The notes beneath the pieces were generated by a model that was given only the letters and a program-made list of their open reading frames with translations, ran no database searches and was not told where the DNA came from. This document shows, in pieces, positions 34,174-43,408 of a stretch of DNA of 64,000 nt. Source of the stretch: Silene latifolia. Its lineage: Eukaryota; Streptophyta; Magnoliopsida; Caryophyllales; Caryophyllaceae. Position numbers and translations under genes: made by a program. The stretch's first letter is position 1; every line of letters begins with the position of its first letter. The stretch spans positions 308,859,738 to 308,923,737 of the forward strand of contig NC_133537.1 of assembly GCF_048544455.1 (NCBI RefSeq), read 5' to 3'.

Positions 34174-36525
34174 CTAGTCCTGACGACCCCTCAGCTCAGC
34201 CATTGTCGCCTCAATTGCAACGATCTCAACATATCTAGCCTCGAGCTCTCTCAGCAAGCGGTTCGTCTCCTCCTGAGACTGCGCTATCTCACGCTCCAAG
34301 CCATGCTCCCTCTACACAGAAGAAAATGTAGTGATGTTTTACTTTACTTTACTTCCCTTCACAAAATTGGAGATAATAAGAAATAGAGAGCGGGTACAAA
34401 AGGTTCATACATGCCGTCCCGAGCCACCTGCAAAGGCCTCAATGGCTGTAGCTCGCAGCCAGTTGGCCATCCTCCACAGCTCCACGTGCCTGGACGGTGT
34501 CACCTTCATTCAAATACGGAGAAAGTTCAAGCAAATGCATTCCTATGTAATAAAGCATAAAACACAAAAGACAGCCAAAGCTGGGGGCTTACCCTTCTCA
34601 CGATATATTGCCACTCGTCCAGACCAGAGTCGGTCACCGCCTCGCTGAAGTCCCGGATCTCCGAGATCGTTGTCATGCTCGCCGAGTCGTGTACTCCAGT
34701 GTCTCTGGAAAAGATGGAGGCTCGACGCCCGCAACCTCGATCTCCTGCAAAGCTCAAGTGATTCATTATTGTGGTGATCATTCATCATTTATCAGTTTAT
34801 CAAAAATAACAAGTAAAATATGCTTACCACGATCGGCCAGTATGCTAACTTACGGCGAACAAACTCGGCGTACTCTTCGCCAGGAAGAAGGAGAGCGTCA
34901 CCACTCGCACCGGCCATGTCAGTTGTCCTCTCAGCCTCTGAAGGCTCCCTAAACATCGTTCGTGGAGGATCGATGGGAACCATAAAAGCATCGTGAGAGC
35001 ACTGCCGAGCCAAGCGCTCACCTAAGTACCATACAGGCCTCATATGCGGCGTCAACAGTAGCCGACTCGAACTCCGAGGATGAAGAACTTCAGCCACAAA
35101 GGCTGGAGCTCCAGTGTAGCTCTCCCAAGGCCTAGGCACCCACTAAGGCAGGGAAACGAGGGGTCATTCCTATGATCGTCTCTAAGAAAAGAAGAGATAT
35201 AAAATGAAAGTCAAAGATACTTCGCTGTCTAAGCACAGGGCGTTCACGCCCTTCCGACAAACATCGTAAGAAGACCACTGACTTTTCCGACAGCACACGA
35301 TCCAGTCCCTCACGATGGGGGTACACCTTCAGCACGTTCGCCGCCCTCGTGGGCAGCTAGGAAAGTAAGAGTACACCCACGCCTGCAGACAAATAATATT
35401 AATTACAACTCGTTCTCTACAAGAATTATCTTTCATACTTTCAAAGAGAGAAGAAAAATGACAAAATGATTTTTCATACTTGCAAGGAAGTTTCATACGT
35501 CCATAGAAGTCCAGGACCGATAGTGGCAGGAGATTTCCCCTTCTCCATCAACTTCGGACGAACCATGACCTCCTGTAATGCGTGAGGACCGCAAAGCTAG
35601 GAGTAACCTAGTCTCAATGACCTAGGCTACTCAAGTCAGAAAGGAACGGAAAAAGCTTCGTCGAAAGCCCTCCCCTTGTCTTTGAGGTAAATCGAAGACA
35701 ATAACAACCACAGCCACAGACGATCCCGTTGCTCAGCAGCACAAGGTGGTGGAGGCATCATGCGTCCATCCATCCTCACTCTCGCCGGAACCCTACCGCC
35801 GAAGTAGTCCCTGACGTAGGTACTCGGAACCAAACCAGGAACCTGGGCCGCATTCGCAGCCAGGTTCCAGCCGATCAGACTCCTCGCCTCGGCCGAGTCT
35901 ACTCTCATGGTCGTCGACGGCCACACCACTAGCTCCTCTCCACACGGCAGACCTGAGATCATGACATAGTCCTCTAAGGTGACCCGATTTGTCCAAAAGG
36001 CATATGGAAAGTCGAGGTCGTGTCCCATAACCGATCAAGAAAGGCTCGAATCAGGCAAAGGTTGGCCCGAATCTTCCTTTCCTTGATCTCCCTCCAACCA
36101 CTTACCAAGGCTCCAAAAGCTCCATGCTCGATGATGGCCTTCTCTTCCTCTGACATCATCCCGAAGGCATCCATCATCGCCGTGTAACCAGAAAAGGACC
36201 TCATATTTCCAGCCTTCTGCGTCAATTCAAAAGAAAGTTTTCTTAAGCATAGAAGAGTGCAAATAAACAAACAAGGAAATGTGTATAGAAATAAACAAGT
36301 GAATAAGGGAATGACAAGCTGAAGGCTTACCATACTCATCGCCATCCTATACGACAAGTGGCTCTCCACCGCCCAAATGAGATGTCTCTCATCTCATTTC
36401 TCGGCCCACTCAGGCGCTCCTACGGGCTGATGGCCGCCTTGTCCCACATTGGCCCTCTGTGGGGCTTCCTCCTCCATATCCCCCTCCATCTCCTGAACGG
36501 TATAAGGCTCAACGTTGGTCTCCAT
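34174..36525 (-). pseudogene. Antisense gene 2 of the Tat element: plant mobile domain protein, multi-exon, broken
   Basis: The minus-strand ATG is at 36525-36523. A 43-codon start is followed by a TGA (36396-36394), then HLIWAVESHLSYRMAMSM up to a GTAAGCC donor (about 36330). The acceptor TTGACGCAG is at about 36224. Exon 2 carries LIRAFLDRLWDTTSTFHMPF, the start of the plant mobile domain. After a one-base shift comes TLEDYVMISGLPCGEE and RDRLWLWLLLSSIYLKDKG (to about 35640). Later exons include RPVWYLGERLARQCSH (about 35030) and a terminal coiled coil EREIAQSQEETNRLLRELEA ending at a TAG (34176-34174). Plant mobile domain proteins occur both as host MAIN/MAIL factors and inside retroelements. 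The Tat context makes this a retroelement copy. Confidence 0.65.
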
Positions 36526-36599
36526 GAAGTATCTCCCCAACGTATAAGGAATATTCTCTACAAATCAAAGTAAACAAAGCAATCCTAAGCGTGTTTTCA

Positions 36600-37580
36600 A
36601 GCATTTTTGAACGTTTGGAGCATTTAAAAGCGGCATTTATGGCCATCTTTGGCCACACTTTCCAAATTCCAACCAAATATATGGTAGGTTAAAATATGAG
36701 TCTAAGTTCGAGCCTAGTTGCGGATTTGAGTCTAAAATTGGGCAGCATTTCGCTACAATGTCAATTGTGCCATACAAAAGTGTCCCGGAGAAGCTGTCAC
36801 AAATCAAAAATCCGGCATGATAGCAAGTTTACCCATTACTCAAGGGTTCCAAAACACCAACTTTCATCAAAAATTGGCTAGTATAGGGCCATTTTCGAAG
36901 GGTTTTACGGTTTAGTAAAGAGACTGTCACATTTCGCCCTCAAATCCTTAATACTTGACGAAAATTCGAAAGGGATATATGGTTGTGTTCCTAACATGTC
37001 CAATTACTTATTTCTAATGTCAATTTCATGAGGCAAATTCATTCGGGATGAAAGCCCAAAGTTTCGACATAATTGGGTGTATGAACCCTAATTTTCTACC
37101 CAAAAATCAAGCTCAAATGCAAATTAAAGCAAGAATAAGACACATACCTGGAATAGTCATCGTTTATAGCAATATTTGATCAATTTTTGACGGAATTTGG
37201 TCGGATTTTTGTGAAGTAAATGAAATATTTCTGTTTTGGAATGAAAAACAAAACACGACTTAAGTCGGGTTTTTACCCGGACAGGGACGAGCTCGGAAAA
37301 GGACGCAGCACCAGTTGCGCCTCTTCCAAAGGTCGCAGCTTATGCTGCGCATTTTTCTCAACAAGTTTCTTCAAAATTCGTTGAAATTCGTAATAAGTTT
37401 GTTATTTGTGGGCCCAGGCTTCATGCGCCTCTTCCCCAACATATGGCTCCTTTTTTAGTGTTCTCTTCGTCCGAGTCGGTATTTTCTCCTCAACAGACTA
37501 CAGACAACCACGACATTTTGTTTCCCAGTGAGATTTCATGATCACTGAATACAGTTCATAGGTCTCTCCTTTTTACCGGC
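36600..37580. other. Tat non-coding region upstream of antisense gene 2
   Basis: No supported reading frame. It contains cassette copy 2 (37301-37356, GGACGCAGCACCAGTTGCGC) and a partial copy near 37424. It may hold the promoter of antisense gene 2; I could not identify a TATA box. Confidence 0.5.
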
Positions 37581-37594
37581 ATTTCGCTTGCGAT

Positions 37595-37860
37595 GGCCTG
37601 AGCGGATTCTCTTCTCAGCGGTGCCAAGGGCGCGCCATTGTTGATCGGATACCTTTTCTCCTCAGCGGTGCCAAGAGCGCGCCGTTTTCGATCGGATACC
37701 TTTTCTCCTCCGTAGTGCCAAGGGCGTGTCGAACCTTTATTTTCTCCTCAGCGATGCAAAGGGCATGTCGAATCTTTATCTTCTTTTTCCTCGGCGATGT
37801 TAAGGACACATCATTGTCAACCTTTATGATTCTTCCCCACTGTACCAAGAAAGCGCCATT
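37595..37860 (+). repeat. Degenerate ~55-bp tandem repeats in the Tat 3' region
   Basis: About five diverging units carry TTTTCTCCTCAGCGGTGCCA, then AAGGGCGCGCC and GATCGGATACC. Later units drift (GCAAAGGGCATGTCGAA). The copies decay toward the LTR. Confidence 0.85.
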
Positions 37861-38075
37861 TCCAACTCAGGTATGATTTCTTCTTATGGCTGGCGAGCTT
37901 CCTTATGTAGTCTACTTGACTTTAAACAACCCTCTCTGATAGTCGACAGATTCTAAAATGTTCCCGACGACAGGTCCTTGGTTCAGACCCCTTGAGCCGC
38001 CTCGTGTCGCCATAGTCGTCAGGTTGTAATCTTCGATGGCTATACTTTGACTTTTGCCTTGTCCAAGCCTCAGTC

Positions 38076-38088
38076 AAAGTGGGGGCTC
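38076..38088 (+). other. Polypurine tract of the Tat element
   Basis: AAAGTGGGGGCTC immediately before the LTR start TATAGATACCTC. Confidence 0.75.
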
Positions 38089-40390
38089 TATAGATACCTC
38101 ATTTCTGCACCTCCCGCCAACCACTCAGTGATGATTGGGCCGCATGTTTGATACGTGGAACGATTTTATGAGAGTCCATAAGTTCATCGATAAGTGATAG
38201 CTCAAACACTCGTGTAAACCTCATGGTCATAATCTACGCACCGATACAGTCGTTTTGACAGTAATTAGAGTTTATTTGGAGTCCGGGTCAAAAACCGCTT
38301 AATTTTCTAAAAACCATTTAAATGCCGAGTTAGAATGTTCTGGAGTGTTCTAGAATTCTCTGGATATTTATTCCTAATTAAATTTAATATTTTTAAGGAA
38401 ATATCTTCCGCATATTGTGTTTCACGGAATAAGGAAGTGTATATCTACCGAAATTCCATAAAAAAACGCGGAAATCTTTCTTACTGAGGAGAAAACCTCT
38501 GGGAAAATGACGCAGCAGGCGTTGCGCCTCTTCCAAGGGTCGAAATGGTTCCCCAGCCCTCTTTCCATGCTTTCCGGAATATTTCCGTGATTTGTTTCCC
38601 TATCTGTGTCATTCCTAAACTCCTTCGTGTGTTTAGTATAAATAGAGACCTTCGGCCTCCATATTTGGCACACGAGTGTTCCGCCCCTTCTTTCTCTCTC
38701 TTTTCATTCTAGACTACGATATTGCTTACGACGCCTACGTGCTTGATCAATCGACCATGTAAGCTCAGATCATTCTGAGTCCCAGTCACTTTGCATAGAC
38801 CCACCAATTTGCCCAACTCCATTTAATCAACTTAATCAATCTTTTAAATCTTTTAACAAGGGAACTTTCCACGCATATTCGAGTGGAGCAATCACTAAAC
38901 GATAACTTTAGTCAATCTCGTTTTGTCAAACATGTAAGTCTGAGGGTGTAAATCCCATTTATTTATTGTACCTTTTATTTTGTATCATCTAATGTAAGTT
39001 TTATATCAAAAGCACGTTCAAAATCGTCTTAAAAACCATCTTTTAAAACCGTTTTCATAAAACAGCGGATGTCTGACGTCGAGAAGAAACGCAGCAGCAG
39101 TTGTGCCTCTTCGAAGAGTTGCAGCACCTGACGCGCCTCTTCCTGAGGCTGCCGTTGCTCCTGCTCTTCATTTTCTTCTTCCTCGACTTTATTCAATTTT
39201 CCTTTTTCTCTTATTCTTTCGTTTCTTTTGTTCGCTTCTTATTATAAACATGTTTTGACTAATCCTTTTAAATTATAATGCATAATTCGACATAAATCCC
39301 TTATAATTCAATATTTTCGGGTTTTTGTCATCTATTTAAACCCGGATTTTTAAAGGTTCGATTTTCTCATATCGAGTCTTTAGAATTCGTCTTTTGTACA
39401 TAGTTTTCTTTATTTGATTTCAGTTTTACAAATTTAATTCTGTTCTCAAGTTCCAAGTTTCGACCCTTATGAAATAGGACATCGTATAATAATAATTATG
39501 TAAATCACCGTATTATTTTATTTAAACTCGTTCTTTAATCTGACTTGTCACGATATTAGTATACATAAATATGTTAAAGCGCTTCTACTTGAGTCATACA
39601 TCAATAATCGACCTTAAATTTACCAATGAACGATAACAATCCGCGGTTCTGACTTCACAACCAGAACTCAACTCAAGAACAGATGCAGGAAGAGTTGCGC
39701 CTCTTCCAAGGGACGCAGCAGATGTTGCGCCTGTTCTGGGTTGGCTTATGTCTCTGAACTCTTTCTCGTTTTGACGTAGTTTCTAATTACGGTATAAATC
39801 AACTATTATTTCGTATTATCACCTCTAATATGCCGTATTTTCATACTTCAATTTTACTTTTCTTTTATTTTCTTCATCGAAATCCCATTTTTGAGCGTGC
39901 TTTTGACGTAGATCAAATAAGCCTTGCAATATTTGTAATTTTAATTATTTTAATTCATTTATCATAATTCGTTTATTATGTATGATTTAATTGTATGGCA
40001 TTCACATATATTGAATCTAACATCTACTTCGACCACATTGTTTGCTAAAACACGTGTTAACCGACTTAGTCCAAATCCTCACATGCTAGGATTAACCTGT
40101 TGTTTGTTGCATTGCATGCATTACATCGACAACATATCAAATATGAACGATTTCCCTAATCACTAGTAGAGGCCGCTATCGAGGCGGGCGGGATTAGGTG
40201 TTCGATTAAATAGCTTCCTAATACGTACCCTCACCCTCTACTCCAGTTATCTCTGGACATCCGTATCCATTGGCATCTCGAGAGTCATTCTAGACATGGA
40301 ATGCTAAGGGTAACGAGTTCTTAGTGTTCTTGTCATTACTTTGTATCTTGACATGAAATGAGGTATTCGAACGGTTTTCAATTTTTCCAA
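38089..40390 (+). repeat. LTR of the Tat element
   Basis: It begins TATAGATACCTCATTTCTGC, where the second base of the expected TG is A. It contains three cassette copies (38509, 39088, 39680), a core promoter at 38634-38649 and the GAGGCGGGCGGGATTAGG segment near 40180. The right end is between 40380 and 40398. A primer-site motif TGGTGGCGACTCC follows at about 40398. Confidence 0.75.
38634..38649 (+). promoter_or_regulatory. TATA box / core promoter of the Tat LTR
   Basis: TAGTATAAATAGAGAC, about 545 bases into the LTR, followed by the leader CTTCGGCCTCC. It is identical to the minus-strand sequence in front of antisense gene 1. Confidence 0.75.
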
Positions 40391-40397
40391 AATAAAT

Positions 40398-40412
40398 TGG
40401 TGGCGACTCCAC
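40398..40412 (+). other. Primer-binding-site-like sequence after the Tat LTR
   Basis: TGGTGGCGACTCCAC is of the kind found directly after 5' LTRs of Tat elements. It stands downstream of an LTR that already follows a Tat pol region, which implies a tandem arrangement. Confidence 0.5.
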
Positions 40413-40712
40413 AAATGCAGGCTTATTCAACCATTCACCGGTTTCAATGCATCACAAATCGGTAACAGTCCATGACGTGCTTTGGCAAACCAAGGCTCCG
40501 TGGGAGAAGTGTCGTCGCCTCGAGACCAACGCGCAGGTGCGCGCGGCGCGGGTGGCCTATGTCCACAAGCTACTCGATCGAGTATTCTCCGCTAGATCGA
40601 GCCTCATAATCCTAAAGGTTACTAAGACGTAAGATCGAACTACTAAGGCCTCCAGAGGTCTAGACATGTGTCTAAGGTCAGTCAACGGGTCCCTAACAGG
40701 GCGGGTATTACA
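40413..40712 (+). other. Short unidentified fragment between Tat and Athila
   Basis: The first part may be Tat leader. The second part includes a TACTCGATCGAGTA palindrome (40570) and ends GGGCGGGTATTACA, like a Tekay LTR end. It is too short to assign firmly. Confidence 0.35.
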
Positions 40713-40719
40713 GTTGACC

Positions 40720-41428
40720 TCTCGCACGTCACTCAATGGTGGAGGGTGTTTCTTCTCTTAAGGGCAAGAGATACATAGGGGGTTGAAATGGGGCATTTCC
40801 ACGACGGGGCTTGGTATGGACTAATGCTTTTAGTTAAGATTTCTCATCCGGTAGACTAATTGAATATATTGATGAGGGACATGATCCCAATCAATAAAGG
40901 GGTAGTGAGAAATGAATTGCCATGTAATTTTTGGTTTGTAAGACTCGGGTTTATCAATATGCAAGTTCTCATGTTTCAATTGGAAAATATCAGCAAATTC
41001 ACCAAGGGTCATCCTATAGTCATTATTGAACAATCGGAAACTTACACCATATATAAAATCCTTCTTTTTAGATTTGTGAAATTCAAAGGAACTCAAGAAC
41101 TCAAGGGTGAGTTCGGGGAAGGTCTTATAATTCATCGTGTAACAAAACTTCATATCAAGATTCTTAAACAAGGCTTTAACATTTTTATCAATTCTTACAT
41201 TTTTTTTAAAGAAGCATGATTGATAAATTTTGTAGCCTTCATACCTTTGTCACTCAAGATAACCCAATTATCCCATTGTTTCTTACTAGAGAATATGACT
41301 TTGGGAAAAGTTGGATCATGTCATTCCGGTGTTTCTTGTATCTCGACATCCTCCGCAGCACGGGATGACTCCGCGTCACCTCTCCTTCTCTTTGTAACAC
41401 CTTGAGTAGTAGCTTTCTTAGGAGCCAT
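40720..41428 (-). pseudogene. Athila ORF-1 / env-like protein, partial
   Basis: The start ATGGCTCCTAAGAAAGC is at about 41428, two bases after a typical acceptor (TTTCAG); in Athila elements this ORF is read from a spliced RNA. After about 35 codons a TGA replaces the next residue. The frame then continues with PTFPKVIFSSKKQWDNW and, after more breaks, TFPELTLEFLSSFEF and FRLFNNDYRMTLGEFADIF (about 41100-40970). That last motif is the conserved core of the ATHILA ORF-1 family. The protein is described as envelope-like in the literature, but its role in plants is unproven. Truncated at 40713. Confidence 0.7.
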
Positions 41429-42140
41429 TTCTGAAATTTTAAGACAAAAATTTCATCTTAAGGCAAACAAAAATTCATACAACAAACATAATAGAACAAA
41501 TTAGTGAACTAATTCGTCCTATAAACATTAATAAAACACAATTTACTCAATTCCTAGCATAAATAAGCACAAAATTGATTTCCCCCAATTTGAGTTAGGA
41601 TTTGAGAAAGTTGATTAAATTGATTAAAATGGATGAAATCAAAGAGAAATGAGGTAGAAACTTACTTGGTGTTGATGAATGATGAACAAACCTTGAAATC
41701 TTGATGAAAGAAGTGAGTTTTGATGTGATTTTAGTGAAGAAAATGAAGAAATATGAGAGAAAAGGAGTAAGAATACCGTCGGGAGTGTTCTTGAGCATAT
41801 GAATGATTTTCGTTTTACCCGTGTAAACGAAATAAGGCCAAAAAAATAAAAACCTACGACCCCGATCGTGGACAGGCCACCCTTATCGAGGTTTACCAAG
41901 TCTAGCCCGTGTTTTACTTTCTTCTCCGTATTTCTTTTAGCTCCTCCATTTTTGAAAGTTACGACCCCGAACGGGGTTTATTGCATGGGGAAGTGTGCAC
42001 TTCCTCTTCGAGCCTTCTTTTCTCCCATTTTCACCTACAAATCATAAAATAAAACACCGTCTAGTCTACAAATTATTCCTAAATCTATGAAAACATTAAA
42101 TTGTTCGGAAATTAAAAACAAAAACAAATAAAAACTCGGG
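41429..42140 (-). other. Leader/intron region upstream of the Athila env-like ORF
   Basis: Non-coding. It contains GGGTGGCCTGTCCACGATCG at about 41866-41885 (minus), closely similar to GGGTGGCCTGTCTCCGATCG in the Athila LTR (about 47617-47636). Confidence 0.55.
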
Positions 42141-42505
42141 TTGCCTCCCAAGAAGCGCCGGTTTAACGTCCCGCACGATGCAAATTTCTTCATGAATCAA
42201 TCTTTGTCCTTGAGCTCACCACCTTCCAAACTATCTTTCATAGCATTTTTCATATATTACATCCAATTCAAGCTCTTACATGAATATCCCCCCTTCCTTT
42301 TAGCACTCTTAGCATTAGTGCTCTTAAAATCATCACCTGCAAAATAGTCAACACAAATATTGACCTCCAACAGATTCATCAATAAGGATCGAGGTATAGA
42401 AGAAGCATTAGAAGAGTCCACAGTGCTAAATAAATAACAAGACTCTTGTAGCATTGGGGTCTTAATGATATTGTTTTTGCTAAAGGCAACCCGATCATTG
42501 CCCAC
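42141..42505 (-). other. Athila post-protease remnant and 3' segment at the pol deletion
   Basis: The right part still reads like the sequence after protease (MLQESCYLF). The left part carries GGACGTTAAACCGGCGCTTC and GGGAGGCAACCC (42130-42170, minus), a conserved non-coding signature of the region between pol and ORF-1 in Athila elements. The pol deletion joint is between them. Confidence 0.6.
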
Positions 42506-42508
42506 CTA

Positions 42509-43408
42509 TTAGGTCAACTTCTCATTTTTCACATCAACTAACGCGCCCGCGGTGTGCAAAAATGGCCTACCCAATATAATTGGGATTTGTGAATCCTCGG
42601 CCATATCAAGAACAAGGAAGTCAATGGGTATGAAAAACTTACCAACTTTGACGGGTACATATTCTAAGACACCTAAATGTTGCTTTAAAGAACAGTCCGC
42701 CATTTGTAAAGTGATACCCGTGCATTTTAAGGCACCCATGTTAAGTTTTTCACAAATGGAATAGGGCATGACACTTACACTAGCACCTAGGTCGCAAAGG
42801 GGGATACCAATGGTATATGTGCCTATAGTGCAAGGGATATACGAGTAATAGCTATCGGGATCCTTAAGTTTCGGCAGAGACTTATTTTTTAAGAGTGCAC
42901 TACACTCTTCGGTGAAAGCTACGGCCTCAACTTCATTGAAGGTTATTTTCTTAGCAAGGATTTCCTTCATAGACTTTGAATAAGAAGGGACTTGAGAAAG
43001 TAATTCAATGAATGGCACGGTAACTTGTAAATTCTTAACCACATCTAAGAACTTACCAAACTTACTCTCCTTCTTATGCATAGCTAGGCGATGTGAAAAT
43101 GGCACTTGAATCTCAACAACTTCCTTTGGAGGAGCATCCTCCACATCTTTCTCTTTCTCAACCATGATAGGATCATCCACCTTCTTTGAAATGGCATCAC
43201 CCTCCTTAGCATTAGGAGAGACCTCCTTCTCAACAAACACCTCTTCACTTTCTTTGGGCATAAGGGGCTCATCATTCTTGGTATCAAGCTTACTCTTTCT
43301 CTTATGCACTGCTAAGCGATGAGGCAATGGTACTTGAATCTTAATGGGAGGCTCTTCACTAGCCTTCGTTTGAGCATCTCCCCCAAGCTTGGACCTTTTA
43401 CTAACCAC
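42509..43408 (-). pseudogene. Athila protease region
   Basis: This 299-residue frame continues the gag-pol polyprotein. The N-terminal half has two PHRLA.HK repeats (LPHRLAVHKRKSK; FSHRLAMHKKESK) in a Lys/Glu-rich linker. The protease has CDLGASVSVMPYSICEKL, where the catalytic Asp-Leu-Gly replaces Asp-Thr/Ser-Gly as is usual in Athila. The closing motif IILGRPFLHTAGALVDV is at about 42555. The frame ends close to the pol deletion. Family role: cleaves Gag-Pol in particles. Confidence 0.85.

Larger units (their letters stand above)
20150..40398 (+). mobile_element. Ty3/Gypsy Tat/Ogre-lineage element, 5'-truncated and decayed, with antisense genes
   Basis: The plus strand carries protease, RT, RNase H, a second (archaeal-type) RNase H and integrase. 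The duplicated RNase H is the mark of the Tat lineage. Downstream lie two genes in antisense orientation (33295-about 31850 and 36525-34174), degenerate 3' tandem repeats, the polypurine tract AAAGTGGGGGCTC and an LTR (38089 to about 40390). It is interrupted by a CACTA-like sequence holding a Tekay element, and by an inverted-repeat element (30807-31791). Stops and frameshifts occur throughout. Gag and the 5' LTR are missing, so the left boundary is approximate. Confidence 0.85.

Noticed and set aside
35636-36028. Plant mobile domain frame as an independent host gene
   Set aside because: It lies between Tat integrase and the Tat polypurine tract, in the position known for Tat antisense ORFs, and is frameshifted, so a retroelement origin is preferred.
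40570-40712. A complete third Tekay LTR
   Set aside because: Only one palindrome and a GTATTACA end are visible; no start or duplication could be located.
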